DNA from: Nonomuraea sp. NEAU-A123
GTDB lineage: Bacteria > Actinomycetota > Actinomycetes > Streptosporangiales > Streptosporangiaceae
Direction: 5' to 3'
Length of the DNA: 64,000 nt
NCBI RefSeq assembly: GCF_018603905.1
Contig: NZ_JAHFZZ010000027.1
Location: 1-64,000, forward strand
Shown: positions 32,264 to 40,398 of the stretch, piece by piece
How positions within the stretch are numbered: the first letter of the stretch is position 1
Layout of the letters: the number at the start of each line of letters is the position of its first letter
The notes under the pieces: generated by a model
What the model was told of the DNA's origin: nothing
The model's database searches: none
What the model saw: only the letters and a program-made list of their open reading frames with translations
Program-made: the position numbers and the translations under genes

Positions 32264-32989
32264 TCAACCAGCGGGCAACCACTGGAAGTCGTCAGCGGGA
32301 GTCCGGGCCGGGGCGAGCCAGCGCAGGTAGGGGTCGGCCATGGCGATCAGGCTGTCATCGTGCCGGCCCGCGTCGCGCAGGCTGGCCCCAACCAGGTAGA
32401 GGCCATTGCGTCCGGCCAGCGGCCCCCGCAGGGCGGGCATGACCGGAGAGGCCGCTGCCGAGACTGTCTCCTGGCCCCCGATGCGGTAGTGGTGGCGGTC
32501 GAAGAGCAGGTTGAGCCCGGCGCTGGCACCGACCTCGGCCAGGGCGAGCGGTCCGGGCCGGTGCTGGTGGACGTGGCTGAGCCCGAGGCGGAGAGCCGCG
32601 CATCGGCGGATCTCGTTGGTCTGGGTGGACTTGGTGTGCAGCAGCCGGCTGAGTTCGTCGTCGTGCTCGGCGCAGAAAGCGGCGAACGCCGCCACGAGAT
32701 GCTCGTCCACCGGCCGCCGGCCCCCGTGCACCGGGTAATAGGACGCGAGCGCCGCATCAGGATGCGCGGCCAGGATGAGGTTCGCCGCTGCGAACAGCAG
32801 GCTGGGCCGCCGCTGCTCGCTGGGCGTGCGCATGAGCATGTCGAGCAGGGCGTCATTGCCGGCTACGCCTTTGCTCAGCGTCTCGTAGACCAGGGAGCGG
32901 CCCCGGCACTGCGTGTCGGCGAAGAACTGAAACAGGCGGCGGAGCCGTCCGGCCTCATCAGTGCTCTGCACCTCGGGCAACGAGTTCAC
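32264..32989 (-). CDS. DUF2332 domain protein, short form
   Basis: The first 170 residues match DUF2332: FQFFADTQCRGRSLVYETLS, then DALLDMLMRTPSEQRRPSLL and the signature LALAEVGASAGLNLLFDRHH. Family members are usually over 300 residues; here the protein ends at 241, soon after DPYLRWL, so the C-terminal third is missing or replaced. GTG 32989 is preferred, with AAGG upstream. Function of the family is not established; the GASAGLNL motif resembles a methyltransferase glycine loop. It could be a truncated, non-functional gene. Confidence 0.75.
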   Translation of the reverse strand: MNSLPEVQSTDEAGRLRRLFQFFADTQCRGRSLVYETLSKGVAGNDALLDMLMRTPSEQRRPSLLFAAANLILAAHPDAALASYYPVHGGRRPVDEHLVAAFAAFCAEHDDELSRLLHTKSTQTNEIRRCAALRLGLSHVHQHRPGPLALAEVGASAGLNLLFDRHHYRIGGQETVSAAASPVMPALRGPLAGRNGLYLVGASLRDAGRHDDSLIAMADPYLRWLAPARTPADDFQWLPAG

Positions 32990-33233
32990 CAACCTTGCTC
33001 GTGAGGACTTCAGCCCACGGGGTCGTCTGCGGCATCAGCATCCGCTTCCGCCAGCGAATCGGCCTCCAGCACCACCACGACCCCGCACCGAGATGATCAA
33101 GACCACCTGGCAGAGTCCACGATCAACCCTACGACCGTCACGCTGATCGCCTCTGCACGGGCGAGCAGCGCTGACCAGCTATGGGTGACGACACTCGTCC
33201 GCGCACGGACGTGAGCGGTGCGACGATGTGCGG

Positions 33234-33962
33234 ATGCGGGAGCTCAGTGAACTGAACGACGGGGACGATCCGGCGTGGCCGGGGTTGCAGGAGGAATTCG
33301 CAACCACATCCGTACCGCTGAAGGTGCTTCCCGGCGACCCTGAGCAAGGTCGTTCCTGCTTGTCGCAGCTCCAGGTCAGTGTGGAGTCGTATCTCGGTGC
33401 GCTGGCTCTGCACTCCGGTGGGCTGATCTTGGACGGAGGATGGCTGCGGGTGTTCGGCGGTTCGACGATGACTGGTGCTGATGCGCTGCCTAGCCTGGCC
33501 CAGGTGAATTGCTTTCCCGCCGCCTTTGACCCGGGATGGCGCCCCGCCGACGGACTGATCGTGGCACAGGACATCCTCGGCGGGGTCTTCGCGCTGAACG
33601 GGCACGATGCAGCGAAAGCCGGGCGGCCGGGTACTCCTGGGCAAGTGATCTACTTCGCTCCGGACTCCCTGGAGTGGCAGGCACTGGAGATGGGATATGG
33701 CACGTGGCTGACCTGGCTGTTGACTGGTCGCCTGGAGCAGTTCTATGGCGGCCTGCGCTGGCCTGGGTGGCGAGCCGAGGTTCGCGTGCTGTCCCCGGCT
33801 CAAGGGATCGCCTTCTACCCTTTCCTGTGGTCCGACGAGGCCCATGCCAACCTGGCAGCCACCACTAGAAGGCCGGTCCCAGTGATGGAACTGCTGCGCA
33901 TGAACGCTGACTTCTGCCAGCAGCTTGGGGTTAATAGTCCGGGTTTTCTCGGCAGTGTCTAA
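33234..33962 (+). CDS. DUF2625 family protein
   Basis: The protein begins MRELSELNDGDDPAWPGLQE and contains VSVESYLGALALHSGGLILD, GWLRVFGGST, and late IYFAPDSLEWQALEMGYGTW, all features of DUF2625. Length of 242 is normal. ATG 33234 is chosen over the in-frame GTG 33228 because the family consensus begins with MR-LxEL. No operon partner. Function unknown. Confidence 0.85.
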   Translation: MRELSELNDGDDPAWPGLQEEFATTSVPLKVLPGDPEQGRSCLSQLQVSVESYLGALALHSGGLILDGGWLRVFGGSTMTGADALPSLAQVNCFPAAFDPGWRPADGLIVAQDILGGVFALNGHDAAKAGRPGTPGQVIYFAPDSLEWQALEMGYGTWLTWLLTGRLEQFYGGLRWPGWRAEVRVLSPAQGIAFYPFLWSDEAHANLAATTRRPVPVMELLRMNADFCQQLGVNSPGFLGSV

Positions 33963-34118
33963 CCCCAATGGTTGAGCGGATTCGAAGCCGCGTCCAAGTG
34001 GGTCCCTGATGGAGATCACGAGTAGAAGACCAGTCAGGGGCCACTCCGTCCAAGCCATCGACCAGGCAATCTCTCAAAGAGTCAGATTATCCTGGCTTTT
34101 TGACAACACAAACTGAGC

Positions 34119-34550
34119 GTGATCAGCCTGTCACGCATGCCTCTGCCGAAGGAAGCCGCCGTCTTCGGCTCGTGGGCGGCACGCATGCGCGGAGAGCCCG
34201 GTCCCGCCCCGGTCGACATCGACCTCCTCATTATCGGCCGCCCCGATCGCGACGATCTCCATGAGGCCACCGCCCGCGCAAGGTCCGGACTCGCACGCGA
34301 GGTCAACACGGTGGTCGTCACTCGTGCCCGGTGGGAAGCCAACGAGGACGGATTCATCCGCGAGCTGCACAGCCGCCCGCGGGTGCCCGTACCGATCCCC
34401 TTGGGGACGACGCATGACGAGTTGGGCACGCGGGAGAGACGAGATCATCGGCATGCTCCAACGACGCGAACTCACCCAGGTCGTCGTGGATGCCGAACTC
34501 GCCAAGCGGATGCTCTCGACCGCCCGGCAGCCGATCCTCCGCCCGGTTGA
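34119..34550 (+). pseudogene. truncated MNT-type nucleotidyltransferase
   Basis: The reading frame has the nucleotidyltransferase motif AAVFGSWAARMRGEPGPAP followed by VDIDLLIIGRPDRDDLHEAT. It continues with NTVVVTRARWEANEDGFIRE, typical of the actinobacterial regulator-type nucleotidyltransferases. The N-terminal HTH domain expected in that family is absent, since the frame starts just before the catalytic domain. The frame also runs past its natural end into the next gene. It is most likely an antitoxin half of an MNT/HEPN module that has lost its 5' part. Confidence 0.6.
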
Positions 34551-34665
34551 TCGCATCCGTACGACCCGGACATCACCCGTCCCCGTTCGTCCTGTGAAAC
34601 CGTTCGCTGAGCTGTCAATGATCCTCGGTGGTTCATCCGTTGCCGGGCGAAGGAGCCCTTGCTGA
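34414..34665 (+). pseudogene. truncated HEPN-like partner of the MNT gene
   Basis: From ATG 34414 the frame reads MTSWARGRDEIIGMLQRREL then TQVVVDAELAKRMLSTARQ, the standard start of the HEPN-like partner of these nucleotidyltransferases. After about residue 40 the similarity to that pattern stops and a Pro/Arg-rich sequence runs to a stop at 34665. The normal protein is far longer, so this is a 3'-truncated copy. It overlaps the nucleotidyltransferase frame. Confidence 0.5.
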
Positions 34666-34809
34666 CCAAGAGGCCTTTCCACTGAGCACCGGGATCCTGG
34701 GCGGCGACGTGGTTACCCACGTTTGGAACCCCTTGCGGGCATCCGGATAAGTACAGTCGTGACATCCATTCCCCACGAGGAGCCGGCATTCCCGGGCCTG
34801 ACCCTCAAC

Positions 34810-35418
34810 ATGACCGCATCAGCACAGCCGCGAATACGCGACCATACGCCTGACGCGGACGCGGCGGTCATCAAGGCGTCGCTGCGTGACCCGGAGCGGT
34901 TCGCCGAAGTTTTCGACCGGCACGCCGCCGTGCTGCACCGCTACGTCGTACGGCGCCTCGGCCCTGACCACGCGGAGGACGTGGTCGCCGAGGCGTTCAC
35001 CAGGGCGTTCGAGAAGCGGCACAAGTACGCCTTCGACCGCACCGATGCCCTGCCCTGGCTGTACGGGATCGCCACCAACATCATCGGCAGCCACCGCAGG
35101 GCGGAGGTCCGTGGATACCGGGCGCTCGCCCGCACCGGGGAGGACCCCGTAGCTGCGGCCTTCGACGATCAGGTGGTTGCCCAGGTCACGGCATCGGCCA
35201 CTCGCGAACGGCTGGCCGCCGCTCTCGCGAAGCTCGGCCGGGGCGAGCGCGACGTACTGCTGCTGATCGCCTGGGGCGATCTCACCTATGAGGAGACGGC
35301 ACAGGCGCTGGACGTGCCCGTCGGCACCGTGCGCTCCCGGCTGTCCCGCAGCCGCCGCAAGATCGTCCAAGCCTTGGGCGGCAGCAACCCCACCGACGTG
35401 ATCGAGGAGGCCCGATGA
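34810..35418 (+). CDS. ECF-type RNA polymerase sigma factor
   Basis: Sigma-70 region 2 lies at about residues 25-95 (FAEVFDRHAAVLHRYVVRRL, HAEDVVAEAFTRAFEKR, DALPWLYGIATNIIGSHRR). Region 4 lies at about 135-190 (LLLIAWGDLTYEETAQALDV, GTVRSRLSRSRRKI). Length of about 202 is normal. ATG 34810 lacks a clear ribosome site; GTG 34759 in frame is an alternative. The gene overlaps the next gene by 4 bases. It probably directs transcription of its own operon and a few targets in response to an envelope signal. Confidence 0.9.
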   Translation: MTASAQPRIRDHTPDADAAVIKASLRDPERFAEVFDRHAAVLHRYVVRRLGPDHAEDVVAEAFTRAFEKRHKYAFDRTDALPWLYGIATNIIGSHRRAEVRGYRALARTGEDPVAAAFDDQVVAQVTASATRERLAAALAKLGRGERDVLLLIAWGDLTYEETAQALDVPVGTVRSRLSRSRRKIVQALGGSNPTDVIEEAR

Positions 35419-36401
35419 ACGACCTGGACATCGTCCGCGACCTGCGCTCACAGGTACGGCAGACAGAAGAACGCGATCTGCGCGAAGCACGCCGCCGGCT
35501 TCTTGTCTCGATGACCCGCGTACCCCGTACCCGCAAGCTCCCCCGCACGGTGTTCCGCGTGGCAGCCACCGGCGCCCTCGCACTCGCGATCGCCGCCGGT
35601 GTCACCGTCGTCCAGAACCTCGGCACGGACGGCCCCGGGACAGGCCCCGCCAGTCCCCCGGCGTGGGTCCCGGTGGCGAACGCGGAGACCCTCGCGAAGC
35701 GAGCGACCGCGGCAGCGGCGGGTACGACCGATGTCTACCCCCGTGCCGACCAGTGGATCTACGTCAAGAGGGAATCCTTCAGCTCCCCTAAGGTGATGGA
35801 CACCTCCGATGTGCCGTCGACCGGCGGAGGGAAGACCGAGTCCCGGCATGTCGAGGAAGTATGGATCCGGGGTGACGGCAAGGAACGAGCGCGACGGAAG
35901 GAAGGCAGCAAGACGGTCACGAGGATCCACGGAGGAGAGGACTCACGTCGTCGGTTCGACCCCGACTATCTGCGCTCGCTCCCGTTGGAACCGTCCGCCC
36001 TGCGGCAACGCTTGCAAAAGGATATGGAAGACGTCACTCCTCTGCGTGGCGAGCGGGCGGTGTTCTCGCAGGTCTCGTTCATCCTCCAGGAAGGCGCTCC
36101 GCCGGCTCGCCTGCGTGCCGCCCTCTATACCGTCATCTCGCAGCTGGACGGCGTGGGTGTGGAGCAGAAGGTGCGCGATGTGGTGGGCAGGGAAGGCGTG
36201 GGACTGTACATGGACGCCGACGTGGGGCGGCGTGAAGTCATCATCGACCCAAAAAGCTACGATTTGCTCGGCGGACGTCTCATCTACCTCGGTGGTGCGG
36301 AGAAGTCGTCCCCGTTCGCCCGCCTCACACCGGGCGAGGTTGTTTCCTCGATAGCCCAGGTGGCCTACGGAATCGTCGACCACGCGGGAGACATCTCATA
36401 A
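35415..36401 (+). CDS. CU044_5270 family membrane protein, ECF partner
   Basis: The 328-residue protein begins MNDLDIVRDLRSQVRQTEER, has one membrane helix (about 42-62, VFRVAATGALALAIAAGVTV), then an outer domain with NAETLAKRATAAAAGTTDVY and PRADQWIYVKRE, typical of the CU044_5270 family always found after ECF genes of this type. It is translationally coupled to the sigma gene. It may act as an anti-sigma-like sensor, although no zinc anti-sigma motif is seen in the cytoplasmic part. Confidence 0.85.
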   Translation: MNDLDIVRDLRSQVRQTEERDLREARRRLLVSMTRVPRTRKLPRTVFRVAATGALALAIAAGVTVVQNLGTDGPGTGPASPPAWVPVANAETLAKRATAAAAGTTDVYPRADQWIYVKRESFSSPKVMDTSDVPSTGGGKTESRHVEEVWIRGDGKERARRKEGSKTVTRIHGGEDSRRRFDPDYLRSLPLEPSALRQRLQKDMEDVTPLRGERAVFSQVSFILQEGAPPARLRAALYTVISQLDGVGVEQKVRDVVGREGVGLYMDADVGRREVIIDPKSYDLLGGRLIYLGGAEKSSPFARLTPGEVVSSIAQVAYGIVDHAGDIS

Positions 36402-36551
36402 CGACGCCGGCCGATGCCCCGCCGGCCGCAGCAGAGCATGACGAGGGCGAGGCAGCTTGCGCAGCGTCGCGGACTGCTCATCGGTGAGGAGTAGGCCCAG
36501 CAGCACGCTGAACGCGGTGGTCACGCGCACGGGGGCGAGCGGTCTGCTGGG

Positions 36552-38159
36552 CTAGGCCGGTTGCGGTGAGGTGATGCGCCGAGTCGTGAACGCGGCCGTC
36601 CCGAGGGCGTGGGTGAGTGTGCCGGTCGGGTCGGTGGGGGTGCTGCGGGCGCGCCAGGCGAGGTAGCCGTCCGGGCGGACGAGCGTGGCGCCGCCGTCGG
36701 TGAGGCCGAACACGTCCCGGAGCTGGTCCGCGTGGTCGGCCAGCGGGGCGGTGCCGATCAGACGGCACTCTACGGTGATGCCGGTGCGCTCGGCGGCCTC
36801 GCGGGCGGCCTCGGCCCAGCGGTGGCCGTCGGCGAGCAGCACCCAGCCGCGCCCGAACAGGTCCAGCGTGGAGAGCCGCTGGTCGCCGGTGGTCAGCCAG
36901 ATGTGGGGGGCGCGGGTTCCCGGCTGACCGGCCCACTGCTCGGGCCGGAGCGCGGGCGGCAGGTCGTCGCCTGCGCCGAGCACGGCACCGGAGCGGTAGA
37001 GGTGGCCGAAGGCCATCGCCTGGTCGTCGATGATCGACGCGCTCTCCTCTGATGTACGGCGGTCCTGGCCGTCGTTGTGGGCGAAGATCTGGTCGTGGCA
37101 CAGCCACGCTATGGGCCGTCGTTCGGCTTGGTAGGTCTCCAGCAGTGCCGGTGTCGACTCGCCTGCGAGCACGGCGGCGAGTTTCCAGGCCAGGTTGTGG
37201 GCATCCTCGATGCCGGTGTTCGCGCTGTAGCCACCCCGGTTCGGCGGCAGGGTGTGCGCGGCATCGCCGGCGAGGAACACCCGGCCCTCGGCGTATCGCT
37301 CGGCGATCGAGGCGCTGACCTCCCACCGCCCGGTGGTGATGATCTCGACATCGATATCCCGGCGGCCGATGGCGCGTAGCACCATCTCCCGCAGATTCTC
37401 CTCGTCGCGCTCGGTGTCGTCGCCGGTCAGGAACAGCGCCCAGCGGCCGTCGCCATAGGTGGTGAGCCCGCCGCGGAGTCCGGGTTGGTCGATCGCGAAC
37501 TGGCCGAACCCCGATTCCCGGTACTGCTCAAGCGGTGCTCGGAACAGCACGCTGCGGCTGGTGTGCAGGTATCCGCGTCCCTCCTTGCCGATGCCCAAGG
37601 CCTCGCGTACCGGGCTGCGGTGCCCATCGGCGGCGAGGAGGTACTCCGCCCGCACCGCGTACGTCTCCCCGTCGGCGCTGCGTAGCATGGCGTGCACGCC
37701 GTCCCGGTCCTGGGTGAAGGAGAGTAGTTCGGTACTGAACCGGACATCAGCGCCTAGCTCGGTGGCTTTCTGGCGCAGGATCGGCTCTAACCGGTCCTGG
37801 GCCAGTCCGATGCCACCGCAGGGCGAGTACTCGATCACCGGCTCGCGCGGCTGGTCCGATCGGGGCTGCGGTGACCAGTGCAGCTCCTCGAACCACTCGC
37901 CGGCGAGGCTCTCGACGCGCACCCGGCGCACTCCCGCGCCAAGCCGCCCGGGGGTCGGCGGGAGCACCGGCTCCAGCCCGACGGCACGGTAGAGCTCCCT
38001 CGTCCGGGACGTGTACCCGAGCGCCCGGGGATGCGGCGAGCTGCCCGCGTGGCGCTCCACGAGCACTGTGGGAACCCCGCGCCAGGACAAGAACACGGCC
38101 GCGGACAGTCCGACCAGCCCGCCCCCGACCACCAGCACCGACGTCTGCTCCGTTCGCAT
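36552..38159 (-). CDS. FAD-dependent aromatic monooxygenase
   Basis: Class A flavin hydroxylase of about 535 residues. FAD motif VLVVGGGLVGLSAAVFLSWR, DG motif YLLAADGHRSPVREALG, GD motif VFLAGDAAHTLPPNRGGYSA, and C-terminal thioredoxin-like domain (LDLFGRGWVLLADG). The sequence resembles tetracycline/polyketide hydroxylases and TetX-like detoxification enzymes. ATG 38159 has GGAG 5 bases upstream. It is divergent from a TetR gene with a strong palindrome between them, so induction by the substrate is likely. Confidence 0.88.
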   Translation of the reverse strand: MRTEQTSVLVVGGGLVGLSAAVFLSWRGVPTVLVERHAGSSPHPRALGYTSRTRELYRAVGLEPVLPPTPGRLGAGVRRVRVESLAGEWFEELHWSPQPRSDQPREPVIEYSPCGGIGLAQDRLEPILRQKATELGADVRFSTELLSFTQDRDGVHAMLRSADGETYAVRAEYLLAADGHRSPVREALGIGKEGRGYLHTSRSVLFRAPLEQYRESGFGQFAIDQPGLRGGLTTYGDGRWALFLTGDDTERDEENLREMVLRAIGRRDIDVEIITTGRWEVSASIAERYAEGRVFLAGDAAHTLPPNRGGYSANTGIEDAHNLAWKLAAVLAGESTPALLETYQAERRPIAWLCHDQIFAHNDGQDRRTSEESASIIDDQAMAFGHLYRSGAVLGAGDDLPPALRPEQWAGQPGTRAPHIWLTTGDQRLSTLDLFGRGWVLLADGHRWAEAAREAAERTGITVECRLIGTAPLADHADQLRDVFGLTDGGATLVRPDGYLAWRARSTPTDPTGTLTHALGTAAFTTRRITSPQPA

Positions 38160-38179
38160 GACCACTCCTTCTATACGGC

Positions 38180-38193
38180 GTATTGATCAATAC
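38180..38193. promoter_or_regulatory. TetR operator in the divergent promoter
   Basis: GTATTGATCAATAC is a perfect 14-bp palindrome, with flanking TATAC and GTAT symmetric at 3-base spacing (38173-38200). It sits 20 bases before the monooxygenase start. A half-site GTGTATTG recurs at 38213. Confidence 0.8.
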
Positions 38194-38259
38194 ACTGTAT
38201 CATCGAGGGGCGGTGTATTGTCGTACTCGGTCGGAGGGCTTGACGCGACAAGGGGTGCG

Positions 38260-39006
38260 ATGGCGGCACGACGAAACACCACCGAGGACGAACCAGCGCT
38301 CATCTGGGAACGACCGGAACCACCCCACCGGCCCGTACCGAGCCCGCTGAGCAGGGCCCGCATCGTCCGCGCCGCCATCGACCTCGCCGACACCGGCGGC
38401 CTCGATGAGGTCTCCCTACGCAAGGTCGCCGCCACGCTCGACGCCGGGCCCATGCGGCTCTACGGCTACGTCGCCACCAAGGACGAGCTCCTCGACCTCA
38501 TGGTCGACGCGGTCTACGCGGAGATCACCCCGCCCGAGCCGACCGGCGAGGACTGGCGCACCGCCCTACGGTCGCTGGCGCACCGCACACGGCAGGCCGC
38601 CCTCCGGCACGAATGGTTGGCCGACCTCCTCGGAGGCAGACCCCACATCGGCCCCAACGCACTGGCCCACCTGGAAGCCACGATGTCCGCCCTGGACGCC
38701 GCACCAGGCTTCAACGACATCGACACCGTCATGCGGGCCGCCGGCACCGTGCACGCCTACACCCTCGGCGCGCTCCGAACCGAGATCACCGGACGACGCG
38801 CCGAACGCGCCAGCGGCATGACCGAACAACAATGGCAAACCGCATCGAGCCCCTACTTCGCCCGCATGCTCGCCACCGGCCGCTACCCCACCCTCGCCAA
38901 GATCATGCACGAGGCCGCCCACCCCGACACCGACACCACCTTCGACACCGGCCTCGACTGCGTCCTCGACGGCATCGCCACCCGACTCGGCAGCGAATGC
39001 CGATAA
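38260..39006 (+). CDS. TetR-family regulator (TetR_C_1 type)
   Basis: The HTH is SRARIVRAAIDLADTGGLDE then VSLRKVAATLDAGPMRLYGY. The C-terminal domain has the TetR C-class features (RTRQAALRHEWLADLLGGRP, TVHAYTLGALRTEITGRR). ATG 38260 follows AAGGGG. The protein has 248 residues with a polar N-tail (ERPEPPHRPVPSPLS) as in many TetR_C_1 members. It is divergent from the monooxygenase and likely its repressor. Confidence 0.88.
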   Translation: MAARRNTTEDEPALIWERPEPPHRPVPSPLSRARIVRAAIDLADTGGLDEVSLRKVAATLDAGPMRLYGYVATKDELLDLMVDAVYAEITPPEPTGEDWRTALRSLAHRTRQAALRHEWLADLLGGRPHIGPNALAHLEATMSALDAAPGFNDIDTVMRAAGTVHAYTLGALRTEITGRRAERASGMTEQQWQTASSPYFARMLATGRYPTLAKIMHEAAHPDTDTTFDTGLDCVLDGIATRLGSECR

Positions 39007-39054
39007 CAGGTACCGCGACACGAACCATACGGACCTCGACGAATGTTGATCACG

Positions 39055-40134
39055 TCAAAGGTGGGCGGCGCGGTCGAGCACCTCGTGGATCAGGGTGGCC
39101 ACTTCTTCGGGGGTGAAGTCCATGGCGTTGTCGCCGACGCTGATTTCGAAGCTGCTGCGGGCGGGGTCCGGGTTGGTGCGTACGCGGCCCCACAGTTGGA
39201 GGCCGTGTTCGGCCAGGATGTCCGCGCCGGCCTGCTCGACGGCTCGTCTCGGGGCCGGCAGGTGGACGTGGAACAGGGGCGTCTGCGGGGGATCGGGGTG
39301 GGCGCGGGCGGCGCCGTCGGCGTTGATCGCGGCGGCGATGGCGATGGCGTGCTCGCGATAGGCGGGCATGCGCTCGGCCAGGGTGTCGAGGCCGGTCAGG
39401 GCGGCCAGGGCGAGCGGCCAGGCGTCGCGGATGCCGCCGCCGAGCCGCTGGCGCCACACGCGGGCGGCGTCGATCGTGGCGGCGTCGGAGGCGAGCACCG
39501 CGCCACGCACACCCTGCAGGCTCTTGTAAAGGGAGACGTAGACGGTGTCGAAGAGGGCGGCGATCTCGTCGAGCGGCCGCTGGTAGTAGGTCTGGGCCTC
39601 CCAGATGCGGGCGCCGTCCAGGTGGGCAGCGGCGCCGGTCGTGCGTACCAGCGCGATCTGCTCGCGCAGGTCGTCCCATCCGGGCAGCAGGCCGCCGAGG
39701 TCGCGCTGCGGCAGTTCCCAGACGGCCGCGGCGAGCGGCTCGCCGATCGCCGCGAGGTCGCGGGCGGTGAGGAGTTCGTGTGGGTCCCCGGTACGGCGCA
39801 GCCACAGGCCGTGGACGGCGTTGTAGCCCTGCTCCTCCCACACCTCCAGATGCGATTGCGGGTGGGCGGCGAAGGCGCGGCGCCCGCGCCGGTCGGCGTG
39901 CAGGCGCAACGCCACCTGCTGGGCCATCGTGCCGCTGGGGAAGAACAGCGCGCTGTCCTTGCCGAGCAGCCCGGCCAGCCGGCGTTCCAGCACCGCCACC
40001 GGGCCGTCGGGGCCGTCCGGCGGGGTGTCGTCATCCACCAGCGCCAGCATCCGCTCCAGCATCAGGCGGGGTGTGCGCCGGATCGGCGCGTGCAGGAACA
40101 GCGACCGGCGCACGGGCGAGCTGATGCCACTCAA
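39055..40134 (-). CDS. PLP-dependent lyase, threonine aldolase-like
   Basis: Fold type I PLP protein of 359 residues, beta-eliminating lyase/threonine aldolase family. LFFPSGTMAQQVALRLHADR contains the cofactor phosphate-binding region. AAHLDGARIWEA carries the Asp that contacts the pyridine nitrogen. SLYKSLQGVRGAVL has the Schiff-base Lys. Expected activity is cleavage of a beta-hydroxy amino acid to glycine and an aldehyde, or a related lyase reaction. A palindrome lies just before the start. No pathway neighbours are adjacent. Confidence 0.85.
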   Translation of the reverse strand: MSGISSPVRRSLFLHAPIRRTPRLMLERMLALVDDDTPPDGPDGPVAVLERRLAGLLGKDSALFFPSGTMAQQVALRLHADRRGRRAFAAHPQSHLEVWEEQGYNAVHGLWLRRTGDPHELLTARDLAAIGEPLAAAVWELPQRDLGGLLPGWDDLREQIALVRTTGAAAHLDGARIWEAQTYYQRPLDEIAALFDTVYVSLYKSLQGVRGAVLASDAATIDAARVWRQRLGGGIRDAWPLALAALTGLDTLAERMPAYREHAIAIAAAINADGAARAHPDPPQTPLFHVHLPAPRRAVEQAGADILAEHGLQLWGRVRTNPDPARSSFEISVGDNAMDFTPEEVATLIHEVLDRAAHL

Positions 40135-40151
40135 TGAGGACCTCCTGGTAG

Positions 40152-40168
40152 TTGCGACTAATTCGCAA
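40152..40168. promoter_or_regulatory. inverted repeat upstream of the lyase gene
   Basis: TTGCGA-CTAAT-TCGCAA has two perfect 6-bp arms. It begins 18 bases upstream of the lyase start codon and is followed by an AT-rich AATAATATTAAAC that could be the promoter core. Probable repressor site; the regulator is not identified. Confidence 0.6.
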
Positions 40169-40268
40169 TAATATTAAACACTACGGGGGTTGGGTATATG
40201 TGGAGGCTGCTGAACGGCAGGTTGTGGGTTTCGCGAAGATTCCGGCTGTCGGACGGGTGAGGGTGGGG

Positions 40269-40388
40269 TCAGCCGAACTCCTTGCCGAAGTCGAACGTGC
40301 GCCACCGTTGCGGCCGGATGTGGAGGGTGATCCACGATGACAACGCGTCCTTGATCGATGCGAAGAACCGCTCGTCGGCGATGGTCAT
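40269..40388 (-). CDS. 39-residue small protein
   Basis: The ORF reads MTIADERFFASIKDALSSWI then TLHIRPQRWRTFDFGKEFG and stops. AAGGAG lies 6 bases before ATG 40388, a near-ideal ribosome site. It begins only 10 bases after the stop of the oxidoreductase gene on the same strand, so it would be the last cistron of that transcript. Codon third positions are GC-rich, as in real genes here. I do not recognise a family. Confidence 0.55.
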   Translation of the reverse strand: MTIADERFFASIKDALSSWITLHIRPQRWRTFDFGKEFG

Positions 40389-40398
40389 AGTCGCTCCT

